Below, one piece after another: positions 35,540 through 47,569 of a stretch of DNA of 64,000 nucleotides. Source of the stretch: Stomorhina lunata (taxonomy: Eukaryota > Arthropoda > Insecta > Diptera > Rhiniidae); NCBI GenBank assembly GCA_933228675.1, contig OW121741.1, positions 131,887,290 to 131,951,289 of the forward strand, in the 5' to 3' direction. Under the pieces are notes generated by a model, which was given only the letters and a program-made list of their open reading frames with translations, did no database searches and was not told where the DNA came from. The stretch's first letter is position 1; each line of letters opens with the position of its first letter. A program made the position numbers and the translations under genes.

Positions 35540-38500
35540 TACGATAATGAAAATTTTTTTAAGAAAAAATTTAAAATTTTCGTAAAAAAATTTAGGATAT
35601 CTAAAATTTTCCTAAGAAAAATTTTAAAAATTGATGATTTTATTAAGAAAAAATTTCAATATTTAAAATTTTCTTTTGAAAAAGTTAACGATTTTATCAA
35701 TTTTCTTAAGAAAAATTAACGATAATGAAAATTTTGATACATAAAATTAGCAAAATTTAAAATTTTCTTAAGAAAAAATTTTTGAGAATTGAAAATTTTC
35801 TTACGAAAAATTTGCGAAATCGAAAATTTAGTCAAGAAAAATTTACGAAATTTAATTTTTTTTGAGAAATATTCACAAATTAAATATTTTCGTCAAAAAA
35901 ATTTTTGACACCGAAATTTTTTTTAAGAAAATTATTAATTGATCATTTATTAAGAAAAAATATTAACGATATTAAAAATTTTGATATGAAAAATTTCTTA
36001 CAAAATATTGACCATATTAAAGTATTTTTTAAGAAAAATTTAAAATAATGAAAATTTTCTTAAGAAAAATTTACGATTATGAAAATTTTTTTGAAGAAAA
36101 ATTTACTAAATTAAAAATTTTCGCAAGAAAACTTTAAAATATCTAACATTTTTTTTAAGAAAAATTTTAAAAATTAATAATTTTATTAAGAAAAAATTTC
36201 AATATTTAAAATTTTCTTTTGAAAAAGATAACGATTTTATCAATTTTCTTAAGAAAAATTAACGATAATGAAAATTTTGATACATAAAATTAGCAAAATT
36301 TAAAATTTTCTTAAGAAAAAATTTTTGAGAATTGAAAATTTTCTTACGAAAAATTTGCGAAATCGAAAATACGAAATTGAATTTTTTTTAAGAAATATTT
36401 ACAAATTAAATATTTTCGTCAAAAAAAATTTTGACATCGAATTTTTTTTTAAGAAAATTATTAATTGATCATTTATTAAGAAAAAATATTAACGATATTA
36501 AAAATTTTGATATGAAAAATTTCTTACAAAATGTTGGCCATATTAAAGTATTTTTTAAGAAAAATTTAAGATAATGAAAACTTTCTTAAGAAAAATTTAC
36601 GATAATGAAAATTTTTTTAAGAAAAATTTACAAAATTAAAAATTTTCGTAAAAAAAATTTAAGATATCTAAAATTTTCCTAAGAAAAAAAAAAAGATTGA
36701 TAATTTTATTAAGAAAAAATTTCAATATTTAAAATTTTCTTTTGAAAAAGTTAACGATTTTATCAATTTTCTTAAGAAAAATTAACGATAATGAAAATTT
36801 TGATACATAAAATTAGCAAAATTCTTAAGAAAAAATTTTTGAGAATTGAAAATTTTCTTACGAAAAATTTGCGAAATCGAAAATTTAGTCAAGAAAAATT
36901 TACGAAATTGAATTTTTTTTAAGAAATATTTACAAATTAAATATTTTCGTCAAAAAAATTTTTGATGTCGAAATTTTTTTTTTAAGAAAATTATCCAAAA
37001 TTGATCATTTTATTAGGAAAAAAATATTAACGATATTATAAATTTTGATATGAAAAATTAGCAAAACTTTAAATTTTCTTAAAAAACATTTGAGAATTGA
37101 AAATTTTCTTACGAAAATTTACAAAATCGAAATTTTTCTTAAGAAAAATTGACGATTTTGAAATGTTTTTTAAGAAATATTTACAAAATTAAAAATTTTC
37201 GCAAGAAAAATTTGGAATATCGAAAATATTCTTAAGAAAAATATTCAAAATTTATAATTTTATTAAGAAAATATTTCCGTATTTAAAATTTTCTTTTAAA
37301 ATATTAATGATTTTTATCAATTTTCTTAAGAAAAATTAACGATAATAAAAACTTTGATACAATACATTTGGAAAATTTTAAATTTTCTTAAAAAAAATTT
37401 AAGAATTAAAAATTTTCTTAACAAAAAATTTAAGAATTGAAAATTTTCTAAAGAATAATTTACGATATTGAAATTTTAAAGAAATACTTACAAAATCAAA
37501 AATGTTTTTTAAAAAAAAATTACAAAATTCAAAATTTTCATAAGAAAAATTGACGGTATTGAACATTTTTTTAAGAAATATTTACAAAATCAAAAATATT
37601 TGTATGAAAAATATTCAAAAATTATAATTTTTTTCAAGAAAATATTTAAAATTTTCTTAACAAAAATTTACAAAATATTAAATTTTCTTGAGAAAAGATT
37701 TGAGAATTTAAAATTTTCTAAAAACTAAATTTACAAAATATTAAATTTTCTTGAGAAAAGATTTGAGAATTTTGAAATTTTCTAAAAACTAATTTGATAT
37801 TGTTTAAGAAATATTTACAGAATTAAAATTTTTTGTCTGAAACATTTTTGACATCCAAAATTTTCCTAAGAAAAATTTTCAAAATTGAACATTTTATTAA
37901 GAAAATTTTATAATAACTAAAATTTTCTTAAGAAAAATTGAAGAATTTAATTCAAAATTTATAATTTTAGTAAGAAAATATTTCGATATTTAAAATTTCC
38001 TTTAAAAAAATTATGATTTTAAAAATTTTCATCGGAAAAATTTGCAAAATTTTAATTTTTTTTAAGAAAAAATTTAAGAATTTGAAAATTTTCTAATGAA
38101 TAATACACGATATTGAAAATTTTCTTAAAAAAAAATGTAATATATTGAAACTTATTTAAGATTAATTTACAAAATTAAGTAAATAAAATATTTTCTTAAA
38201 GAAAAGAAAAAATTTTCATTAAATTATTAAAAAGTATAAGATTATATTAAAAGGTTAACGATATTGAAACTTTTCATTAGAAAAATTTACGAAATTTTTA
38301 CAATTTTTAAGATATTCTTAAAAAAATTAAATAATTTTTAAATTTTCTTAATAATTTTATAGGAAATTGAAAATTAAAAAAAAAAATTTTAAATACTGAA
38401 AATCTTCTTAAGAGAAATTGACGTATTGAAAATTAAAAAAAAATGGCGAAATTGATAATTTTAATAAAAGGGAAAAATTCTTAAGAGAAATTTTAAAAAT

Positions 38501-38925
38501 TTAGAATTTTCTTAAGGAAAATTTCAGATGTTGAAAATTTTTAGAAATAGAAAATTTTCTTAAGAAAACGGTACGATATTTTCTCGAGAACAATTTTGTA
38601 AATTTTTTTAAAAAAAGTTTAAATATTATGTGACCTTTTTAAAAATAGAAAATTTTCTTAAGAAAACGGTACGATATTTTCTCGAGAACAATTTTGTAAA
38701 TTTTTTTTAAAAAAAGTTTAAATATTATGTGACCTTTGGCCCCCATATATGAATTTTTTTTTTTAATAAAAAATTTGCAAAATTAAAAATTTTCTTGACA
38801 AAATTAAAAATTTTCTTGACAAAATTACTAAATTTTAAATTTTCTATAGAAAAATTTAAGAATTCGAATATTTTCTTAAGAAAAAGTTACTTCTTTTTCT
38901 TGAAAAAAATTTTATTAATTTCTTA
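35540..38925. repeat. TTTTCTTAAGAAAA satellite right of the foldback element, with about 530 bp higher-order repeat
   Basis: Diverged 27-31 bp units. A longer block containing TTGATACATAAAATTAGCAA occurs near 35734, 36277 and 36800, giving a three-copy higher-order repeat of 523-543 bp. Near 38550-38735 a segment of about 95 bp with AAACGGTACGATATTTTCTC is tandemly duplicated. Toward the right edge GTGACCTTT blocks appear, blending into the next repeat family. Confidence 0.85.
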
Positions 38926-39097
38926 AAAAGATAGTCCGTGACCTTTGAGCTTTTTAATTTGTAATATTTTGAAAATTTGTTAATTCAAATGTAGAAAAAT
39001 GTAAATTTTTAACAAATGACCTTTGACCTTATATTTTCTTTATATTTAATTTTCTTTATATTTTGATATAATTAAAAAAATTTCTTTCAAAACTCAC

Positions 39098-39254
39098 CTT
39101 AGTACAATTTTCACAAGGATATTTCCGTATTTCGTTGTGCTGTAAGGCTCGATGCTTCAACAACAAAGGACGATGACAGTAACGTTTCGAACACAATTCA
39201 CAGAAAAATTCGTCCTTACGAAAGTGATGGGCTCCCACCAAATGATCGTCGAGT
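39098..39254 (-). CDS. ham: hamlet exon: end of finger 1, finger 2 and start of finger 3
   Basis: 157 bp. The acceptor TTTCAG is just above 39254 and the donor GTGAGT just below 39098. It reads [17 protein letters not shown], then [20 protein letters not shown] and [15 protein letters not shown], ending in phase 0. Finger 2 is C-x2-C-x12-H-x4-H. The first two cysteines of finger 3 (CENC) are here and its histidines (LQRHIRNHH) lie on the next exon, giving [17 protein letters not shown], nearly identical to [17 protein letters not shown] of vertebrate EVI1. That match is the strongest support for the 16 kb intron splice to 23079. Confidence 0.92.
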
Positions 39255-40400
39255 CTGAAAGATAAAAATACGAAAAAGAAAAATATTAAATATAATTAGC
39301 TTAATCAACATGTGTCAAAATTCACACTCCATTTACTCAGTATTTTCAAATTGAAGTTCAATATTTACAGATTGAAATCTCGGTGACATGAAAACAAACT
39401 TTAGCTAAACAAATTTCTCCTTTTTTTCCTTTTCATACTAACGACTCGTGCAAATGAAGGCGTTTTATATTTGCATTTATTTTTTTTTTGTGTGTCAACT
39501 CCCATTTGTTGGCCCTTAAAAAAAAACTATACATCTGATAACTAGAAAAAACCCATCTAATTTGAAAACTTTGTATGTCAGGTTATTCTATATTTCTAGC
39601 ATTTTTTGTGATTTTTTTTATTTGCTTCCATGAAAATTTAGTTTATCGGAATACAAATCATAGGGTTTCATCAGTTTGCTGTTAGCACATGTCACATGTC
39701 CTTTTTTTCTAAAACTAACATAAGGGGAAGTATAGCCTAAATAAAAACATGCAAACTTCCCAAGTTTATATTAGAATCAAATGGAAAAGTTTTTTAAGCT
39801 TAGAAAAAATTCAGTTATAATAAACAAGTATTATTTTTAACTTTTCTGTATTGTTAATCTTTTCGGCTTACTTCCCTTAGCCTACCTTCCCTTTTACTAA
39901 TTCATTCATATGTTTTTTATTATTTCAAAGGTAAGTGTTTATCAGGTTGTTCAGGTTGAAGTGACTTTTATGTTTTATGATGATGATGATTTTTGTGATT
40001 TGTCAATTGCGTGTTGTTGAAAAATCAAAATTATCCATTAACTAAATATATTATTGAGTGTAAGTTAGCTCGCCTGACAAATCATATAGAAATATTTTTA
40101 TATTGTACATACAAACATTTGCTCAAATAAACATTTTAAAAATTTAAATATTCTATTTTTTGAACTGGATTTTATTAATGCACTTATAATAGTGAGTTTT
40201 TGTTTTTTTGAGTAAATAAATCATCAAATATTAAGTTGTAAATTTTTCAGTAAATATTAAGTAATTGAAGCTTTTTAAAGCAAATATTTGACATACAATT
40301 TTGCAAAATTTTTAACACATTTTCAAGCCAAAAGTGTTGAAATAAGAGATAAGTAAACAAGAATTTATCAATAATTTGTATGTTGCAGCTCAATTTTTCT
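39255..40400 (-). other. Ham intron, unique part
   Basis: AT-rich single-copy-looking intron sequence right of the zinc-finger exon. It contains a short GATGATGATGA microsatellite near 39978. No DR1 copy, exon or transposon end recognised. Confidence 0.5.
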
Positions 40401-42660
40401 ATTTTGAATCAATTTAAACGAAATTTAAGAATTTGACCTTTGACCTCTAAATCTCAAAATCTTGTAAATCAATGTAATTTACTTGATGTATGTAGCATAG
40501 TCTTTGAAATATCATCTTCGCTTGAGAAAAATAACATATTCTTTGAATTAACCTAAAAATCTATGAATTTTTACAATTTGACCTATGACCTTGTGTTTCA
40601 AAATTAAAAAAAAAATCCAACTTATATAATGCAGAATTAAGGTTATCAGCTTAACTTGCTAAAAAAGTACTTTTTTCGTTTAATTTCTCTAAAAATCTAT
40701 GAATTTTTCAAATTTGACCTTTGACCTCATACAACAAAATAAAAAAAATTTGTATTGAATTTTACGAAAAATATGTGTTATATAATTTAATGTCGAAATT
40801 CATATAAAACAACCAATTTTTATAAAAGTATAGTAATATTTAAAATCTGACCTTTGACCTCATAATAGAAAATTTTTGAATTTTATAAAAATTTTGAAGC
40901 AAAATTTAGTTGAAAAATATATTTTATATGATTTTATGTCAAAATTCTTATAAAACAACCAATTTTTTAAAAAATCCATGAATTTTTAAAATCTGAACTT
41001 TGACCTCATAATAGAAAATTTTTAAATTTTATAAAAAATTTAAAGCAAACATTTTTTTGAGCTAAAAAATTTAAAGCAAAACTTTTTTGAGTTAAAAAAA
41101 GAAGCAAATATTAAATATTTGTGTTATTTTGCATTTTTAAGCACAGGCTTAAGAAGTTCTTTCAATTTTCCTGAGAAAACTTGAAATTTTCAAAATATAA
41201 CCTCTGACCCTTTAAAAGTTTTAAGGCGAATTATATAAGAAATGTGATAAAAAATAATGAAATATTATTAACGGTGGACTTATTTAAAAAAAAAAAGAAA
41301 ATTAAAAAAAATATCCCTGAAAATCTCTGAACTTTTAAAGTTTGACCTTTGTCCCCACATGACAAAATATGAAAATTTTGAAAATGTTAAGAATGTAAAA
41401 GTTTGTAAATGTTAAGAAGAAAAATACTTTATATGATTTTACTTTGATTTTCTAATAAAATGAACTATTTTGAAAAAAATCCCTGATTTTTGAAAAAATG
41501 ACCCATGACCTCTTAATAAAGAAATTGTTAATTTTATAAATAATAAATAGACAAAATTATGAAATATTAAAATTTTTTAGCTACTCTAGACAAGAAAAAC
41601 AGACTTCTTTGTATTTTATACAGAGTTATTGAAATTAAAAATATTGACCTTTGACCCCAAATGTTTGATTTCTTAGAATTTTATTAAATTTTTGAGAATA
41701 TGAAATAAAATGAAATGTTATGAACGGTGGAATTTTTTTTGAAAAAAAATTGAGAATTTTTAAAAATATCCCTAATAATCTATGAATTTTTAAAGATTGA
41801 CCTTTGACCTGATATGACAAAATACGAAAATATTGTACAAAATGTTAAGAAGAAAGATATTTTATATGATTTTACGTTGATTATCTTATGAAATTAACTA
41901 TTTTTATAAAAATCCCTGATATTTGAAAAGTTGACCTATAACCTCTTAATAAAAATTTGGTTTTTTTTATAAATAATAGAAAAAATTATGAAATATTTGA
42001 ATTTTTTAGCTACTCCAGACAAGAGAAACAGATTTTTTTGTATTTTATTGAGAATTACTGAAATTGAAAAATATTGACCTTTGACCCCGAATGTAAAATC
42101 TTTGTATTTCTTAAATTTTTAAGAATAGATAAACTTGTGTGATATTTTCCGAACAAATATGGACAATTTCTAATAAAATCAATAAAAATATTATAGTTTT
42201 ATAAACTTAACCTTTGACCTGAGAAGTTGAAAATTACTTTTTGAAGGAATTAAAGGAATTTTTAAAATTATTTGAATTTGTATAAACATTTTTAAGGCAT
42301 TTGCAAGCTTTTTGGTAATTTAATTAAAGAAAATTGGAAAATGACCCTTGACCTCTTAAACTAAAACTAGTGAAATTGCTTCAAATTTTAGGAATATTTT
42401 AATTTTTATGTTTTTCTATGGTTATGGCATCAATCTACACACTTTTTGTAATAAAATATATAAAATTATATGATTTCGAAAATTTTGACCTTTGACCCCT
42501 TGACTAAAAAGTTGTGATTATATCATAGTTTTCAAGTTGAATATATTTCTGGTTATGTATTGGCATATTATTCCCAGTAAAATAATTTATTTTCTAAAAT
42601 TCTTCAATAAGTAACATAAATTTACAAAGTGTGACCTTTGACCTCTTTTTTAAAAAGTTA

Positions 42661-43720
42661 GGAAATTTCTTTAAAAGTTTTAAATTCAAGTCTTAGTTAG
42701 TTTAGTATAAAAAATAGGAAAGGATTTAATAAATTTGAGGCTTTAAAACTAAAATTATTAAGTTTTCAATAAATTTCACAAAATTTGTATTTTCCTTGAA
42801 TTTTTTGACTTTGAAGGACTTATAAAACGTGATTTGAAAATATTTTAAAAAAATTTCTTTTGATTTTAATTGTCTGAATTGTTCTGAATAGAATATGTTT
42901 TAAAAAAATTAACATTTTTTAAAATGTTTAAGCAAAATTTTTAAAAATCGAAAAATATAGTTTTGAAACTGCTGTGAGCTTAAAGGTATAGATTAAATAG
43001 TAATATAGCAGCAAAAACCATTCTTTTTCGCTATCTTAAGGTTTTTATATTTGTTTCAGTTAGGCTGAGATTATTTTAGCAGATCTGAAGCGAGTTTAAT
43101 TTTTTAGCTTCATAGGAAGTAATTTTCCGCTAAAACAATTTAAAAGCAATTTATGTCAAAATTTAATTAGTTGTTCTAAATTATATGAAATTTATGTTTT
43201 TTTTTTTTGCTTTATATAAAAATATAGTTTTATTAAATATATATTTATTGTTAATTGTTTCCCTATATGCCCTTAAACTAAAACGATTAAACCCTTTTTT
43301 CTTCATATTCATTTTATTGTTTCATGAATTATATCAAAACATAAATGAAAAATGATTGAACGTTTTTCTTTTGTGTTTGTCCAGTTTTCTTCCTTGGGGT
43401 TATTGTTTAAACAGGAGGTGTGTTGATGAGTAAATGACAAATTAATAAAAATAAATCGTTAACAATTTTCAAACATTGTAATTATCACCTAAAGGTTGTT
43501 TTTTTGTTTTCTTCTGATTGTTCAGGGGCTATTCATAAGGTAAATTACTAAATTTAATTACTCTCAAGGGGATTTTCTTGTTTTATATGAAATAAAAGAC
43601 ATTGATTGTCTTTTTTTGTGTGTTTAATTATTGGAAATTAAGTTTAAGCTTTAGTTGAATGTTTGTTGGGAAATATTTATATCTTGGTTGACACTCGTAT
43701 ATTATTTAATAATTACTTAC
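42661..43720 (-). other. Ham intron, unique part before the 43721 exon
   Basis: AT-rich, non-repetitive. It contains no TGACCTTTGACC copy, although the family lies on both sides. The 43715-43720 end is the GTAAGT donor of the neighbouring exon on the minus strand. Confidence 0.5.
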
Positions 43721-43868
43721 GTTTCTAATTCTATAAATGTTTTATCGCAGACTTCACAGCGTATATCAAAACCGTTTTCGTCATCACTTAATTCACTTTT
43801 CAGATGATCCGAAGATTTGTCTTTTTTGTAATCGTCGTCACGGGTTAAATTGGAACCGTAAAAGGAGG
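43721..43868 (-). CDS. ham: hamlet exon: linker and first visible C2H2 finger
   Basis: 148 bp: two bases finish a codon, 48 codons follow, and two bases start the next. The acceptor TTTTTCCAG precedes 43868 and the donor GTAAGT follows 43721. The product is a charged linker (SFYGSNLTRDDDYKKDKSSD, then HLKSELSDDENGFDI) followed by RCEVCDKTFIELE. This finger is completed across the splice as [16 protein letters not shown], a C2H2 finger with x2 and x4 spacing. The exon sits between two blocks of the DR1 repeat array (to 42644 and from 43953), so that repeat family flanks it closely on both sides. Confidence 0.9.
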
Positions 43869-43899
43869 CTGGAAAAAGCAAGAGAGAGAAAAATTTAAA

Positions 43900-45920
43900 G
43901 AATTATCTTAAAAAAGTGTAAATTTTGGGCCAGGGAGTCATTTTTCTAAAAATGACCTCTGACCTTAAAGGCCGCAAAAAGTTTTTTAGGATGAAATGTA
44001 TAAGATTTTGTAGCTCTTAATGATTACATGAGATAATTTCGAATAAATAAAGGGTATTTTGTAACATTTTTGTAAAAATCGTAGAATTTGGAATATGACC
44101 TTTGACCTGGATTTTGTAAAACAAAAGATTTTACTGAACTTTGAGGAATATATGATCGATTCTTTATATTTTAAGAATAAGTTTTCATAAACTTCAAAAT
44201 ATTTGCCAACTTTTCCTTACAATAAACATTTTTATAAATGTGACCTTTGACCCACAAGGCTTAAAATAGCTTTTAAGGCAAAAATTTTAATTACTTTGGA
44301 GCTTTCGATGATTCGATGAGGTATTTACTAATAGATTTTAAGTTTGTCCTAATATTTTTGTAGAAATTTAGGAATTTTATAAATGACCTTTGACCCGACT
44401 TTGACTAAACTTTGAAAAAATTGGGATTCTACTTAATTTTGAAGAATATTCGTCTTGAATATAATACTTCAAATTGTTGTCTAGGAAATCTATACGTTTT
44501 GGGAAGTTATTTATGATAATTTTGAAAAATTTGTAAAGAAAAACTAAATAACTTAAAAAAAATTTTAGTACGACCTCAAAAATTTGACATATGACCTAGA
44601 AGAGGGAAATACCATTTTATTGGTAATTAGAAGATAACACATGATTGTATAATCCTTTATTGTTATTTAAAATATTTCCAACAATTCTAGTGTTCAAAAT
44701 TTGACAAATGAATATTTCAGACAATTTTTCTTAGAAAAATGCATTTTAAAAAAATTTGACCTTTGACCTAGATTATACAAATTACAATATTAATATTAAA
44801 TATTAAAATTTAAAGCGTTTCGTCATCTATTTTGATTTAAGAACAATTTTAAATGATATTCGAGTTAAAAACGAAATTTTTCTTTTGGAGTTAAACATTT
44901 TCAAAAACTTGACCTTTGCCCTTAAAGAGAGAAAACCAATTTTTTGCTCAAATTGAACACTATTGCATTAAATGATTGCTAAAATTATCTTTTAAGAGTA
45001 ATTAGCTCATTTCGACTATGCATTTTATTGTAAAAACCAGTTTAATAAAAATGACCTTTGACCTAGCCAGTAAAAATTATGATTCTGTACGAAATTAAAG
45101 TAATTTTGTATTAAATTTGAATTATATAGTAATTTTAAGGAATTCTAAGTGTACTTTTATATAGTTTGTGAAAAGTTAAAATTAATTAAAAATATGACCT
45201 TTGACCTAGAAGGGGGAAAACACTGAATTTGTCCAATTTTTCAGGTCTTATATATGAAATTGTTTTGATAATTACTCAAAAAAAAATTAAATTTTTAAAA
45301 CTTTGTTCATTCAAAAAATTGAATTTAAAAAATTTGACCTTTGACCTAATTGTAGATAATTGCGTTTCGGACTAAAATTTTGTTATTCTTTGTAACTACT
45401 ATCATTTTGAGAATGTTTCTTTTAAATCCTAACTATTTTCATGAGAAATTAAACATTTTCAGAAACTTGACCTTTGACCTAGAATCATTAAAACAACCTT
45501 TTATACAAATTTTAAAGCTTTTTCAATTGTTAATGATCTTTTATTGTTACTATTTATTTCATACTGAATTTTTCTTAACAAATTTTATCAGAAAACCCGA
45601 ATTAGATCATTTTGACCTTTAACCTGGTGAATTAAAGTTTCGATTTTTGATTAAAATTTAAAGCATTTTTGTATTTATTACGTTCTTTAGAATAACTTTC
45701 AAGCAATTAATCATTTTTGGTAGGAATTAGAATATTTTAAGACTCTTGACCTTTGACCGAGTATGATTTTTTGTTAAAATTTAGGAACTTTTAAATCCGA
45801 ACTGTTAAAATTTGTATGACTTAAGAATTTTTAATAAACTTTTCTATTACTGAATATTTTCAACAATTATTCTGAGAGAAAAGTAATTTTAAAAATTTGT
45901 CCTTCGAACGGGATTGTTAA
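43900..45920. repeat. DR1-containing intronic repeat array, block 2
   Basis: Exact TGACCTTTGACCT at 44096, 44757, 45052, 45195, 45335 and 45468; TGACCTTTGACCC at 44241 and 44384; TGACCTTTGACCG at 45747; variants near 43953, 44587, 44909, 45612 and 45898. Spacing is about 130-150 bp. Sequence around the motif has drifted far more than the motif itself: one copy to the next shares little beyond the 13-mer and general AT-richness. Orientation is the same as block 1. Confidence 0.9.
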
Positions 45921-47560
45921 AATTTCGAGTCAGATAAAAAATTTAAGAGCTTTTTAAAAGATCGAATTTTTATAATTTTGGAAAATATAAAAAAAGTTCT
46001 AATTCTTGATGAAATTTTTTTTTAATTTTTTTGATTTTTTGAAATATTTTGAAAATTCTTTAATTTAAAAAAAGTTAATGTAATTAAAAAAATTATATTT
46101 AAAAAAAATCAATATTTTTATTTAAATTTAAGAAAAATTTGATAGTTTGTGAATTTTTGATAGTTTTTAATTTTCCACTAAAATTTTTGTTTATAGAAAT
46201 TTTAATTTTTTTTTAACAATAATTACTTTTTCTTGTTGTTTTGATTAAATTTTTTAATTAAATGTTTATCACTTTTTGATGAAACTTTTCGTCAATTTCT
46301 TTAGTGTTTTTTTGTAATAATTTTAGTTGACTTTAAGGTTTTTTTTTTAATATTTATTTCGATAATTTTTAAGGAGACGCTGCAACCGAACTCTTCCGTT
46401 TCCGTTGAACAAGTGTTTGACCATTGAATCCTTTTTCACGTCAAGTGTCCTTTATGTGAAGTTTTTCTATAATTTCAATTTTAGTATTTTTGCTTCAAAA
46501 AATAAAAAATACACAAGGACTCATTGTCTCTGTACATTTTTCCTATAGACTAAACATATTCATATGAATAGATAATTGGCCTTTGTATTTAACGTGTAAA
46601 AAAACACCGAGAGTAGGGGAAAAACACCCTCATCTTTTTTATATGGTTTAAATAAAATTCAATAATTTTTGAGACCATAACACCCCTAAAACTTAGCTAG
46701 ACTTACAAGAAGTGACTCAAAACCAACACCTGAGTTGAAAAACTTCAGGACTTCAAAAAACCTTTAACAAAGAGTTTAAATTTTTAATTTAAATTAAAGC
46801 AAGTGTGTGCTAGAAGTAAGACGGGTATATCCCAAAAAACAAGCTTCATTTAAAAAATCCTAGAGGAAAAATCAAATTCTTCGTGGTCAATTATGAAAAG
46901 TCACTTTTAGTTGAAAACAGGTACTTTTTTTTCGAGTCAGGGTGTTTTCATTTGTTGGTCATTCTTTAGGGGATGTTTAGTGTAGTTTTGTTTATGTTTG
47001 ATGTCGCAAAGATTTCCTTGGCCACGCTGGACTGATTTTTCGTGATAGTGAACCCTATTTTAATTTTTCAAATTCATATGTCAAATGTTAAACTTCTTTT
47101 TCTTGTGGTCTTTTGGCCATAAAGTTAGGAAAACATTATTTAGCCCAGATGTTCTTGTTTTAGAAAGAAAGAAGGTGGTAGTTAAAATACTTGACTTTTG
47201 GTGGCAAAGGGCTATTGCTATTAACTGACTCTCTTTAGTGTTTAAGGATTTTTCCTGAACTATATTTTCACTGAAAATACACTAATTATTTGTGTAACTC
47301 TTGAAAGAGGGTTCAAAAAGTCAAATGTAATGAAAACAACGATGACATAAAATTGGGTGGTAAATAGTCAAGAAGGGCACCTGTTTCAAATTCCCACGCA
47401 ATTTTGAATTAATGAAAAAAAAGTTTTGAAAATTTGAAAATTTTTGAAATACCAAAAAAAAAACCGTTACTTTTGTTTTTTCTCACTCAAAAATTCAAAA
47501 TAATTGCAACTTTTTTTCTAGAATAATTTTTTTATAAAACTTTAATTATGAATTGTTTAC
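45921..47560 (-). other. Ham intron, unique part
   Basis: AT-rich diverged start, then non-repetitive DNA of higher complexity (for example GGAGACGCTGCAACCGAACT at 46372; TTGGCCACGCTGGACTGATT at 47018) that splits the DR1 array. No open frame, exon signal or transposon end recognised; possibly an inserted or ancestral single-copy intron segment. Confidence 0.45.
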
Positions 47561-47569
47561 AATATGCAT

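Larger units (their letters stand above)
38935..42660. repeat. DR1-containing intronic repeat array, block 1
   Basis: Copies of TGACCTTTGACC(T/C) about 130-145 bp apart, all in the same orientation. Exact TGACCTTTGACCT at 39017, 40434, 40715, 40848, 41798 and 42632; TGACCTTTGACCC at 41645, 42075 and 42486; one-or-more-mismatch copies near 40579, 40994, 41341, 42208 and 42342. The DNA between is diverged, with recurring TATGAATTTTTAAA before the motif and CATAATAGAAAATTTT after it. The array is interrupted by the exon at 39098-39254 and by unique intron DNA at 39255-40400. On the transcribed (minus) strand the motif reads AGGTCAAAGGTCA, the consensus DR1 nuclear-receptor site. Confidence 0.88.
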
